Source of the DNA: Allobosea sp. Tri-44
GTDB taxonomy: Bacteria > Pseudomonadota > Alphaproteobacteria > Rhizobiales > Beijerinckiaceae
DNA: 64,000 nucleotides
Reading direction: 5' to 3'
Assembly: GCF_004123845.1 (NCBI RefSeq)
Contig: NZ_NBDP01000030.1
Location: 1 to 64,000 of the forward strand
Shown here in pieces: positions 1-8,566 of the stretch. A program made the position numbers and the translations under genes. A model generated the notes under the pieces. That model did no database searches and was not told the origin of the DNA. It saw only the letters and a program-made list of their open reading frames with translations. Each line of letters starts with the position of its first letter. Within the stretch, counting starts at the first letter, position 1.

Positions 1-120
1 AAAGCCAAAGCTCGTCGCCATCATCGCGACGGCCCGAAAACTCGTCACGATCCTCAATGCCGTCATCCGGGACCAACAACCATGGCGCGAACAAGACGCT
101 TGACCACCAAGACAGTCGCT

Positions 121-156
121 CACCCCTGCCCCTCTCCCATCCGGGAGAGGGGTTCC
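121..156. repeat. Short palindromic repeat (G/C-rich hairpin)
   Basis: A perfect 10-bp stem (CCCCTCTCCC at 129-138, GGGAGAGGGG at 143-152) encloses a 4-nt loop. The flanking bases resemble the right half of the larger inverted element at 14346-14565 (CACCCCTGCCCCTC followed by GAGGGGTT), so this is probably another member of one dispersed family. It lies just upstream of the acyl-CoA dehydrogenase gene. Confidence 0.6.
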
Positions 157-191
157 CCGAGCATGACGCCCTGGATCTGAGGAGAAACACC

Positions 192-1457
192 ATGGATTTC
201 GCCTATTCGGCCAGGGTCGAGGAACTGCGCGGCAGGCTGCAAGCCTTCATGGACGCCCATATCCAGCCGGCCGACGCCGCCTGGAAGCACGAGGTCGAGG
301 CCGGGCGTTATCCGAGCGCGCTGATCGACGGCCTCAAGGCCAAGGCGAAGGCCGAAGGGCTGTGGAACCTCTTCCTGCCGGCGCTCAAGCCGGATGAGCC
401 CGGCACGCGGCTGACCAATCTCGAATACGCCCCGCTCGCCGAGATCATGGGCCGGATCTACTGGTCGTCGGAGGTGTTCAACTGCAACGCCCCCGACACC
501 GGCAACATGGAAATCCTGCATATGTTCGCGACGCAAGAGCAGCGCGAACGCTGGCTCGTGCCCCTGATGAACGGCGAGATCCGCTCCTGCGTCGGGATCA
601 CCGAGCCGGGCGTCGCCTCCTCCGACCCGACCAACCTGCAGACCACCATCATCCGCGACGGCGACCACCACGTGATCAATGGCCGCAAATGGTGGACGAC
701 CGGGGCGCTGCACCCGAAGGTGAAATTCTGCATCGTCATGGGCCTGTCCGATCCGCGCCCCGACGCCGATCCGCACAAGCGCCACAGCATGATCATCGTG
801 CCGATGGATTCGCCCGGCCTCAGCGTGATGCGCAACCTGCCGCTGCTGAACCACTATTCGATCGAGGGCCATACCGAGACCGACTTCAGCGAGGTCAGGG
901 TGCCGGCTGCGAATCTGCTCGGCGAGGAAGGAGCGGGCTTCGCCCTGGCGCAGGCGCGGCTCGGGCCGGGGCGCATCCACCATTGCATGCGCTCGATCGG
1001 CCAATGCGAGGTCGCGCTCGAGCTGATGGTCGAGCGCGCGCTGGAGCGAAAGGCCTTCGGCCGCAACCTTGCCGACTACGCCAATGTCCAGGACTGGATC
1101 GCCGAAGGGCGCATGGAGATCGACCAGGCCCGCCTGCTCTGCCTGCGCGCCGCCTGGATGATGGACAAGCACGGCAACAAGGCCGCCCGCACCGAGGTCT
1201 CCGCGATCAAGGTCGTGGCGACGCGCCTCCAGACCAAGCTCGCCGACCGCGCGATGCAGGTGTTCGGCGCCGGCGGGCTCTCCAACGATACCCCGCTCGC
1301 CTTCATCTACTCCTGGGGCCGGGCGCTGCGCTTCATCGACGGGCCGGACGAGGTCCACCTGCGCACCATCGCCCGCGCCGAGATCAAGAAGCGCAAGGAG
1401 AGCAACCGCAGCACCTTCGCGGAACAGGGCGTGGTGCGGCCCTGGGTGAAGGGGTAG
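192..1457 (+). CDS. Acyl-CoA dehydrogenase (ACAD10/11-like)
   Basis: Predicted 421-aa FAD flavoenzyme that introduces an alpha,beta double bond into an acyl-CoA. The middle holds the flavin/substrate-binding stretch (CVGITEPGVASSDPTN, then the beta-domain INGRKWWTTGA). The C-terminal helical domain has FGAGGLSNDTPLA and ends GPDEVHLRTIARAEIKK, the pattern of ACAD10/11-type enzymes. The start at 192 is preferred because GGAGAAACACC precedes it and the homologous part begins there, although the frame is open back to 57 across a palindromic repeat. It is not obviously in an operon. The acyl substrate cannot be read from the sequence. Confidence 0.9.
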   Translation: MDFAYSARVEELRGRLQAFMDAHIQPADAAWKHEVEAGRYPSALIDGLKAKAKAEGLWNLFLPALKPDEPGTRLTNLEYAPLAEIMGRIYWSSEVFNCNAPDTGNMEILHMFATQEQRERWLVPLMNGEIRSCVGITEPGVASSDPTNLQTTIIRDGDHHVINGRKWWTTGALHPKVKFCIVMGLSDPRPDADPHKRHSMIIVPMDSPGLSVMRNLPLLNHYSIEGHTETDFSEVRVPAANLLGEEGAGFALAQARLGPGRIHHCMRSIGQCEVALELMVERALERKAFGRNLADYANVQDWIAEGRMEIDQARLLCLRAAWMMDKHGNKAARTEVSAIKVVATRLQTKLADRAMQVFGAGGLSNDTPLAFIYSWGRALRFIDGPDEVHLRTIARAEIKKRKESNRSTFAEQGVVRPWVKG

Positions 1458-1490
1458 CGGCAGCCATTCCGATCGACCGACCGCAACCTC

Positions 1491-2321
1491 TCAATCGGCC
1501 GCGACGGGCGGTCCGGCGAGCTGGACTGCGACCGTGCCGAACCAGCGCGTCTCGACCTCGAAGCGCACCGGCACAGGAAACTCGCCGCCCTCGCGCAGCG
1601 CGATCAGCACCGAGCCTTTCAAAGGCCGCATCGCCGCCTGGCGATCATCGTCATGCCGGAAGCCGGCGATCGTCCGGACGGTGAAGCCGCAGCGCAGCCC
1701 GCGGCCATTCAAGGTGCCCTGGTCGCTCACCTGCACTTTCGCCGACGAGGTCATGACCGCGACCGAGCGGCGGCGGCCGTCATAGATCGCCGTCGAGCCG
1801 TCGCAGCCTTCAGTCTCCGCCACCTTCTTGAGCATCCCGGCGACACCGGAGAGCGAGTCGACCGTGCCGCGGATCAGCTCGGGCGGGACGGCCTCGCGAT
1901 CCTCGTTCGAGGGCTCCTGCCGCCGGATCGTCGGCACGCCGCGCTGATAGTGCAATTCGCTGACGTAAGTTCGGCCGCGCCATGAGCCGTTCGCTTGATA
2001 GAGCCGCGGCTCGGGGCCGCTGCGGCCCCAGCGGCCTTCCACCTTGCCGGATTGCTCGGCCGCCCCGACGAGCTGGGCCGCCCGGTAAGGGCGCGTGCGG
2101 ATCTCGATGCGATAGCCGGCGCGATCCAGCATCGAGGTCACCTCGATCTCGCCGAGCGTGACCCCGCCCAGCACCGTGACATCGTAGCGAAGGCGCATCT
2201 CGCGCGCCGAGGCGGCCGAGGGCACGGCGCAAGCGAACGCCCCGGCGATCAGCGCGCTTGCCGCGATGGCCCTTGCCTGCCTCGATGCGATGCCGGTCAA
2301 CCTCCCGCCGCGCTCGGGCAT
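1491..2321 (-). CDS. DUF3108 domain-containing exported protein
   Basis: Predicted 276-aa secreted or periplasmic protein. A hydrophobic signal segment (AIAASALIAGAFACAVPSAASA) is followed by a beta-rich body starting REMRLRYDVTVLGGVTLGEIEV, with LYQANGSWRGRTYVSELHY in the middle, the pattern of DUF3108 proteins. Their function is not established. I prefer the start at 2321, which has GAAGG upstream and leaves a short n-region before the signal core. An in-frame start at 2405 would add 28 residues. It converges with the acyl-CoA dehydrogenase. Confidence 0.75.
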   Translation of the reverse strand: MPERGGRLTGIASRQARAIAASALIAGAFACAVPSAASAREMRLRYDVTVLGGVTLGEIEVTSMLDRAGYRIEIRTRPYRAAQLVGAAEQSGKVEGRWGRSGPEPRLYQANGSWRGRTYVSELHYQRGVPTIRRQEPSNEDREAVPPELIRGTVDSLSGVAGMLKKVAETEGCDGSTAIYDGRRRSVAVMTSSAKVQVSDQGTLNGRGLRCGFTVRTIAGFRHDDDRQAAMRPLKGSVLIALREGGEFPVPVRFEVETRWFGTVAVQLAGPPVAAD

Positions 2322-2684
2322 CGTCGCCTTCGCCGGGGAGGCTGCGTAGCCTCGCAGCCCCTCGGCGTCGTCGCTGTCGAAGTCGCGCCCGAGCATCCGC
2401 ATCATCCCGCACAGGACCGGTCGGTCCCCTTCCCTCCGCGTGACCGCCCGGTGTCACAGTGCCGAGGCGATGTGCCGTTGTAGCGCGGACGACGAGAGCC
2501 CTGCCATGCACGAAGGCGCGACGGGTTACGGTCGCAGCCGCTCCAGCAACATGCCGCTGGGCTTCATCTCCTCCTGGCGCCGGCCCCTTGCCGCTGAGCA
2601 ACTTCTTGCTTGCAGATGCTTACAGCTTCGACTTATCGGCGAGCTAGCTTAGCTAGAGTCCTGCCTTGCAGTGCCTCCGCAGCC
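2322..2684. other. Intergenic stretch without a supported gene
   Basis: About 360 bases between two minus-strand genes. Short frames here lack ribosome sites and recognisable composition. The right end, from about 2600, marks the change from high GC to the lower GC of the neighbouring two-gene module. I see no tRNA, direct repeat or integrase remnant at this boundary. Confidence 0.5.
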
Positions 2685-3836
2685 TTATTTGTCGGTGAAC
2701 AGACTTGGCTGAGGCGTTTCGTCATGCGGAGTTGGGGGTGCCTTGCTTTCTGAGGATGCCAAGGGGAGCGTGCTAGGCTTCCAAGCATCGGCAAATCGTT
2801 TCCGATCGACGTTTGCATAGTCTAGGAGCGCTCCAAGCATCGATTTGGTGGAGACGCTTAAGCCATCAAAAGTCGGCAGAGCGGCGGCATAGCAAGCCAT
2901 TTCAAGCTCCCGCCCGGTTAGAAAGAGTTGGTCGGCTTTCAGCAGTTTGACGGCCTGGTCAGCAATGATCTCAGCAGGAATTCGTTCCAAATCCTTCGTA
3001 AGAGCCGTCTCCATCCCGCGGGCGGCTCCCTTGCCTCCCGGCGCATACTTTTCGATAAGAGCTATTGCTAGCTTTAGTGAGTACTGGCCTCGCTCGCTAC
3101 TCAGTGCCCCAAGCCGAACCGCATCCAGAATAAGCTTCCGCCTTTCATCCATCGATCTGAAGGCCGCACTGACGCTGACATAGTCCAAACTTTCACACGC
3201 TAGAGCCGCTGCAAGATAGGCGAGGCGTCCAGCTGCTCTAGCTGGTTTCGAATTTGGATGATAACCCACCACCGCGGAAGCAAGGCGACTAAAGGCCTCC
3301 AAGGCCCGCACTGCTGACGGAGCACCAAACCCTTCGGAAAGAGATGAGAGAATATCGATCCTAGCGTTCTGAAAGTCCTTGTTCCGGAATTCTTTGTCGA
3401 CTTCTTGCAGCTCGGCTATCAGCTGCTCATCGGCCATTCGCTCAGGGTACAAGATTGTCGTACTACTCTGAATCCGCCGTATATCGGTGCCATCGATCAG
3501 TTGCAGATCTAGCTTGCTCGCTATCGAGCGAAGGCTCGGCCTGCTATCGGTCGTCGCAACATAAGCGCCATCGACACCGAGAGTTTCCGCTAGCCCGCTA
3601 GTCCAGAAGATGCGCTCGACCGCTTTGGGTTTCTGCTTATACTTGATATCGCATATCTGGACGCGGCGAGAGGTTCCGGTTGGACGCTCGTATAGCCAAA
3701 GATCAACGTCAGTCAGATCTTCATCGGCCACCCGCAACGGTACGCCTCTGACCACGAAGAATCCCGCCCGTAGAAAGTAGGCACGTAGGATTTCTTCGAG
3801 CGCGAATCCCTTCGGAAGGACAGGCGTCTCGCTCAT
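2685..3836 (-). CDS. Unknown protein with PD-(D/E)XK-like nuclease signature
   Basis: A 383-aa protein I do not recognise by name. Its N-terminal ~130 residues look like a restriction-endonuclease-like fold: an initial helix (EEILRAYFLRAGFFVVRG), then TDVDLWLYE with D43 and D45, then a strand with ICDIKYKQKP giving D63-x-K65. Next come VDGAYVATTDSRP and LQLIDGTDIRRI, resembling the later strands of such folds. Residues ~140-383 are helical with no motif I know. Its ATG overlaps the stop of the upstream gene (ATGA), so the two are translationally coupled. Base composition is well below that of neighbours. A DNA-cleaving or defence role is inference. Confidence 0.7.
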   Translation of the reverse strand: MSETPVLPKGFALEEILRAYFLRAGFFVVRGVPLRVADEDLTDVDLWLYERPTGTSRRVQICDIKYKQKPKAVERIFWTSGLAETLGVDGAYVATTDSRPSLRSIASKLDLQLIDGTDIRRIQSSTTILYPERMADEQLIAELQEVDKEFRNKDFQNARIDILSSLSEGFGAPSAVRALEAFSRLASAVVGYHPNSKPARAAGRLAYLAAALACESLDYVSVSAAFRSMDERRKLILDAVRLGALSSERGQYSLKLAIALIEKYAPGGKGAARGMETALTKDLERIPAEIIADQAVKLLKADQLFLTGRELEMACYAAALPTFDGLSVSTKSMLGALLDYANVDRKRFADAWKPSTLPLASSESKAPPTPHDETPQPSLFTDK

Positions 3837-5107
3837 CGTAGGACACGCCCGCCACGAACGGCTTCAAGCACATCTCGGGTTGTTCTCTTGCTCAAAGCGC
3901 TCTGCTTCCTTCGCACGGTCACGCGGCTCTCTTCTGGGCCGACGTAGCCCGACATTGGCGCTCCCGGCAAATCACTCAGCGACTGCTCGTAAGCGTTGCC
4001 TTGGGTAAGGACTTGCAGCGCGAGATGCCCGACTTCCTTTTTCAGCAGCTTCATGAAAAAACGGCCGGGATTTTGTGGGTCCGCTCTCAATTGGACAACG
4101 CGATTCACCTCCAGCACTCGGTAGTCTTGGCCGATTGCGGTGGCAGGTCCAATTTCTCGGTCTGCAATCAGTTTCCCCAACAATGCCGGCAACATGCTGA
4201 TCCGGCCTTGGGATGACGGACGCGACTTCATCCCATATGTGAGAGCCGCCACAAGCGACTTCGCCATATCAAAGCAATCGTCCACCATCGGGTCGACGAA
4301 CTTATGGAACGCTGCAGGGGCAGTGACATAAACGTGGCTACCCTGCTCATTCGTCACTTGGTTGAGATCATAAACGCCAGCCGCGACAAGCTTCTCGAAA
4401 AGTGGCTTCGACAAAACGCCTTCCACATAGGCCGCAGCGAGACAACCGCTGCCACCGAGTTGTTCCCCGATCTCTGTGACAAGCTTCTGTTCCGGCAGAG
4501 TGAGTGAAGCTAAGACCTTCTGGGTCTTCTCGACTGAATCCCGCCTGAAGAGATTTCCATTGAAGAGCAGTCGATGCTCCCCCTCACCCTCCTTATCGAC
4601 GAAGCCAATTGCCTCCGCTCGATCAAGAAAATCTTTGGTCTGATTGTCGGTGAGTTTATGCTCGTCACCGATTTTCTGAATGATATCGGACCTGCGAACA
4701 GGCGCCTCCGAGGCGATCTCAGCCAAACTGATTGACGCCTGCTCGTAAGGCGTTGGCTCGGCCTCCCGATACATTTCTGCAGCGTGACCAAGCGAGCCTC
4801 TCGTCGTAACACCGAGCACGGATACTTCATCGCTGGATTGCTGGATTAGTCGCTTCTTCTCCAACACCTGAAGCAGGCCGTTGAGCTCGTGCCTTGGGTT
4901 TAGCCCTGAGGCCACCGCTATCGCTTGGACTTCCTTCTTGGTGATGTTGATCTGATTCGCCTGACCGAGCTTAGTTAGCAGCGACGCCGCTTTTGCGGCT
5001 TCGTCAATCGCAGGAAACTCAGCCGGCCCGTTGGCATCGAGCACGAGCTTTCGACCGTGATGGATTACCCAAGCTCCAGTGAGTTCCTTTTTGCCGGCAC
5101 CGTCCAT
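3833..5107 (-). CDS. Unknown protein with predicted winged-helix segments
   Basis: A 424-aa protein of unknown function, the first gene of a two-gene unit. Residues ~50-105 (ITKKEVQAIAVASGLNPRHELNGLLQVLEKKRLI) and ~130-185 (RRSDIIQKIGDEHKLTDNQTKDFLDRAEAIGFVDK) each look like a winged-helix/HTH unit. A later segment (EQKLVTEIGEQLGGSGCLAAAYVEGVLSKPLFEKLVAAGVYDLN) may be a third. The C-terminus is basic (SRVTVRRKQSALSKRTTRD). There is no signal peptide or membrane segment. The tight ATGA coupling to the nuclease-like partner suggests a DNA- or RNA-binding recognition subunit, which is inference only. Confidence 0.7.
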   Translation of the reverse strand: MDGAGKKELTGAWVIHHGRKLVLDANGPAEFPAIDEAAKAASLLTKLGQANQINITKKEVQAIAVASGLNPRHELNGLLQVLEKKRLIQQSSDEVSVLGVTTRGSLGHAAEMYREAEPTPYEQASISLAEIASEAPVRRSDIIQKIGDEHKLTDNQTKDFLDRAEAIGFVDKEGEGEHRLLFNGNLFRRDSVEKTQKVLASLTLPEQKLVTEIGEQLGGSGCLAAAYVEGVLSKPLFEKLVAAGVYDLNQVTNEQGSHVYVTAPAAFHKFVDPMVDDCFDMAKSLVAALTYGMKSRPSSQGRISMLPALLGKLIADREIGPATAIGQDYRVLEVNRVVQLRADPQNPGRFFMKLLKKEVGHLALQVLTQGNAYEQSLSDLPGAPMSGYVGPEESRVTVRRKQSALSKRTTRDVLEAVRGGRVLR

Positions 5108-5213
5108 TATCTATGTTCCCCAGCCACCCTCCGCACAACCTATGGTAAGCCAAGGGTACCAGCAACGGCATCTTGGGCAGGAGCCCCCATGTGATCACAG
5201 CTTTCGGAACAGG

Positions 5214-5249
5214 ACAGCCCCGCCACGCTCTTAGGCATGACGGGGCTGT
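5214..5249 (-). terminator. Hairpin downstream-to-upstream boundary of the 2.7-5.1 kb module and RND operon
   Basis: A 9-bp perfect stem (ACAGCCCCG at 5214-5222 and CGGGGCTGT at 5241-5249) lies between the RND pump's stop and the next gene's start. It has no following T-run on the minus strand, so termination is only possible, not shown. Confidence 0.35.
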
Positions 5250-5302
5250 ACTGAGGCAGACGCCAGCAGGGTACGGCTACCCGCCCCCCCGCCGGCTATC
5301 CA

Positions 5303-8300
5303 CTAAGCCGCCTCAGCCATCTCCCCCTTCCCCTCCACCCCATGCTGCCTGAGCGGCTTGTTGCCCGACAACTTCCGCATCAGCACGTAGAACACCGGCG
5401 TCAGGAAGATGCCGAAGGCGGTGACGCCGATCATGCCGGCGAAGACCGCGATGCCCATTGCCTGGCGCATCTCGGCGCCCGCCCCGGTCGAGAGCACGAG
5501 GGGCACCACGCCCATGACGAAGGCGAGCGAGGTCATCAGGATTGGCCGCAGGCGCAGGCGGCTGGCCTCGATCGCGGCCTCGACCGGCGTCCTGCCCTCG
5601 AATTCGAGCTCACGCGCGAATTCGACGATCAGGATGGCGTTCTTGGCCGATAGTCCGACCAGGACGACGAGGCCGATCTGGGTGAAGACATTGTTGTCGC
5701 CACCGCTCCACCAGACGCCGGCCATCGCCGCCATCAGGCCCATCGGGATGATCAGCAGGATCGCGACCGGCAGGGTCAGGCTCTCATACTGCGCCGCCAG
5801 CACCAGGAAGACGAGCAGGATCGCGACCGGGAAGACGAGGAGCGCGGAGTTGCCGGCCAGGATCTCCTGATAGGTCAGCTCGGTCCATTCGAAGGCGAAG
5901 CCCTTGGGCAGGGTCTCGGCCGCGATGCGCTCGACCGCATCCTGCGCCTGGCCCGAGGAGAAGCCCGGGGCCGGGCCGGCATTGATGTCGGCGCTGAGGA
6001 AGCCGTTATAGCGCATCGCCCGTTCGGGGCCGGAATCGGTGCGCACGTTGAGCACGGCCGAGAGCGGCACCATCTCGCCCGAGTTCGAGCGGACCTTGAG
6101 CTTGCCGATGTCCTCCTGATAGGCGCGATAGGGCGCATCGGCCTGGACGCGCACCGTGTAGGTGCGGCCGAACTTGTTGAAGTCGTTCACATAGGACGAG
6201 CCGAGATAGATCTGCAGCGTCTCGAAGACATCGGTGACGGGAACGCCGAGCTGGCGCGCCTTGGTGCGGTCGATGTCGGCATAGAGCTGGGGCACGTTGA
6301 CCTGGAAGCTCGAGAACATGCCGGCGAGCTCGGGCGCCACGGCGGCCTTGGCCATGAAGGCCTTGGTCGCCTCGTCGAGCGCCTTGTAGCCGAGGCCGGC
6401 GCGGTCCTCGATCTGCAGCTTGAAGCCGCCGATGGTGCCGAGGCCCTGGACCGGCGGCGGCGGGAACATCGCGATGAACGCCTCCTTGACGCCGGCGAAC
6501 TCCTTGTTGAGCTGCATGGCGATGGCGTTGCCCGAGAGCTCGGGCGTCTTGCGCTGGTCGAAGGGCTTCAGGCCGACGAAGACGATGCCGGCATTGGACG
6601 AGTTGGTGAAGCCGTTGATCGACAGACCCGGGAACGAGATCGCGTTCTCGACGCCGGGATGCTTCAGCGCGATCGCGTCCATCTTGCGGATGACGTCCTC
6701 GGTGCGGTCGAGCGTCGCCGCGTCGGGCAGCTGCGCGAAGCCGACGAGGTACTGCTTGTCCTGGCCCGGCACGAAGCCTGACGGCACCTTCTGGAAGAGC
6801 ACGACGGTCAGGCCGACGAGGCCGGCATAGACCACGAGCATCACCGTCTTGCGGCCGAGGATGCGGGTGACGCCGCCGCCATAGGCCTCCGAGGAGCGGT
6901 TGAAGAAGCGGTTGAAGCCGCGGAAGAACCAGCCGAACAGAAAGTCCATGCCGCGGGTCAGCGCATCCTTAGGCGCATCGTGGCCGCGCAGCAGCAATGC
7001 GGCGAGTGCCGGCGACAGCGTCAGGGAGTTGATCGCGGAGATCACCGTCGAGATCGCGATGGTGAGCGCGAACTGGCGGTAGAACTGGCCGGTCAGGCCG
7101 CTGATGAAGGCGAGCGGCACGAAGACCGCGACGAGGACGAGCGCGATCGCGATGATCGGGCCCGAGACCTCGCGCATCGCCTTGTAGGTGGCTTCGCGCG
7201 GCGACAGCCCGTTCTCGATATTGCGCTCGACATTCTCGACCACGACGATGGCGTCGTCGACGACGATGCCGATCGCCAGCACGAGGCCGAACAGCGAGAG
7301 CGCGTTGATCGAGAAGCCGAGCAGGTACATCACCGCGAAGGTGCCGACGACCGAGATCGGCACGGCGACGAGCGGGATGATCGAGGCACGCCAGGTCTGC
7401 AGGAAGACGATGACGACGAGCACGACGAGTGCGATCGCCTCGAGCAGCGTGGTGATCACCGCCTTGATCGAGGCGCGGACGAACTGGGTGGTGTCGTAGA
7501 CGATCGAGTAGTCGACGCCCTCAGGCATGTTCTGCTTGATCTCGCGCATCGTCTCCTGGACGCGGTCGGCGATGGCGATGGCGTTCGAGTTCGGCGCCTG
7601 GAAAATCGGCACCGCGACGGCCGACTTGCCGTTGAGCAGCGAGCGCAGCGCGTAGTCGGCGGCGCCCAATTCGATGCGGGAGACGTCCTTCAGGCGGACG
7701 ACCGCGCCGCTCGGGGCGGTCTTGACGATGATCTCGCCGAACTCCCCCTCGCTGGCGAGGCGGCCCTGCGCATTGACCGAAAGCTGCAGGTCGAGCCCCG
7801 GCCCGCTCGGCGAGGCGCCGATGACGCCGGCCGCGGCCTGGACGTTCTGGGCGCGGATCTCGCGCACGATGTCGGAGGGCGAGAGGGCGTGCTCGGCGAC
7901 CTTCTGCGGGTCGAGCCAGACGCGCATGGAATAGTCGCCCGAGCCGAAGAGCTGGACCTGGCCGACGCCGTCGATGCGCGCCAGCCGGTCCTTGACGTTG
8001 AGGACGGCGTAGTTGCGCAGATAGGTCATGTCATAGCGGCCGTTCGGCGAGGTGATGTGCACCACCATCGTCAGGTCCGGCGAGCTCTTGATGGTGGTGA
8101 CGCCGAGGCGGCGCACCTCCTCGGGCAGGCGGGGTTCCGCCTGGCTGACCCGGTTCTGCACCAGCTGCTGGGCCTTGTCCGGGTCGGTGCCGAGCTTGAA
8201 GGTGACGTTCAGCGTCATCACGCCGTCGGTCGTCGCCTGGCTCGACATGTAGAGCATGCCCTCGACGCCATTGATCTGCTCCTCGATCGGCGTCGCGACG

Positions 8301-8485
8301 GTCTCGGCGATGACGCGCGGATTGGCGCCGGGATATTGCGCGCGCACCACCACGGTCGGCGGCACGACCTCGGGATATTCCGAGATCGGCAGCGCCCGCA
8401 GCGCCAGCAGGCCGGCGAGGAAGATCAGGACAGAGAGGACGCCGGCGAAAATCGGCCGGTCGATGAAGAACTTCGAGAGGTTCAT
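5303..8485 (-). CDS. HAE1-family RND multidrug efflux transporter, inner-membrane subunit (MexF/AcrB-like)
   Basis: 1060-aa proton-driven efflux pump, full length for AcrB/MexF. It begins MNLSKFFIDRPIFAGVLS, typical of the first TM helix, and carries the periplasmic porter motifs. The TM4 proton-relay aspartates are in GIVVDDAIVVVENVERN (about residue 410), and the TM10 lysine is in GLSAKNAILIVEFARELE. The adaptor gene lies 81 bp upstream on the same strand, with a hairpin between them. No outer-membrane factor gene is nearby, so it probably uses a TolC-like protein encoded elsewhere. Substrate range cannot be predicted. Confidence 0.95.
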   Translation of the reverse strand: MNLSKFFIDRPIFAGVLSVLIFLAGLLALRALPISEYPEVVPPTVVVRAQYPGANPRVIAETVATPIEEQINGVEGMLYMSSQATTDGVMTLNVTFKLGTDPDKAQQLVQNRVSQAEPRLPEEVRRLGVTTIKSSPDLTMVVHITSPNGRYDMTYLRNYAVLNVKDRLARIDGVGQVQLFGSGDYSMRVWLDPQKVAEHALSPSDIVREIRAQNVQAAAGVIGASPSGPGLDLQLSVNAQGRLASEGEFGEIIVKTAPSGAVVRLKDVSRIELGAADYALRSLLNGKSAVAVPIFQAPNSNAIAIADRVQETMREIKQNMPEGVDYSIVYDTTQFVRASIKAVITTLLEAIALVVLVVIVFLQTWRASIIPLVAVPISVVGTFAVMYLLGFSINALSLFGLVLAIGIVVDDAIVVVENVERNIENGLSPREATYKAMREVSGPIIAIALVLVAVFVPLAFISGLTGQFYRQFALTIAISTVISAINSLTLSPALAALLLRGHDAPKDALTRGMDFLFGWFFRGFNRFFNRSSEAYGGGVTRILGRKTVMLVVYAGLVGLTVVLFQKVPSGFVPGQDKQYLVGFAQLPDAATLDRTEDVIRKMDAIALKHPGVENAISFPGLSINGFTNSSNAGIVFVGLKPFDQRKTPELSGNAIAMQLNKEFAGVKEAFIAMFPPPPVQGLGTIGGFKLQIEDRAGLGYKALDEATKAFMAKAAVAPELAGMFSSFQVNVPQLYADIDRTKARQLGVPVTDVFETLQIYLGSSYVNDFNKFGRTYTVRVQADAPYRAYQEDIGKLKVRSNSGEMVPLSAVLNVRTDSGPERAMRYNGFLSADINAGPAPGFSSGQAQDAVERIAAETLPKGFAFEWTELTYQEILAGNSALLVFPVAILLVFLVLAAQYESLTLPVAILLIIPMGLMAAMAGVWWSGGDNNVFTQIGLVVLVGLSAKNAILIVEFARELEFEGRTPVEAAIEASRLRLRPILMTSLAFVMGVVPLVLSTGAGAEMRQAMGIAVFAGMIGVTAFGIFLTPVFYVLMRKLSGNKPLRQHGVEGKGEMAEAA

Positions 8486-8509
8486 AGGGGTGCCCCTTCA
8501 AGGCGGCTG

Positions 8510-8538
8510 CCCCGCCGGTCCCGAAGCGGCCGGCGGGG
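8510..8538 (-). other. Intercistronic hairpin between RND adaptor and pump genes
   Basis: Perfect 9-bp stem (CCCCGCCGG at 8510-8518, CCGGCGGGG at 8530-8538) with an 11-nt loop in the 81-bp gap. Without a T-run it is more likely an RNA-stability or ratio-setting element than a terminator. Confidence 0.45.
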
Positions 8539-8566
8539 CGATAGAACTGGGAAAGGCTGGCGCGCT

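Noticed and set aside
2685..5107. Prophage or integrative element
   Set aside because: Composition differs, but no integrase, att repeats, tRNA or phage genes flank the pair.
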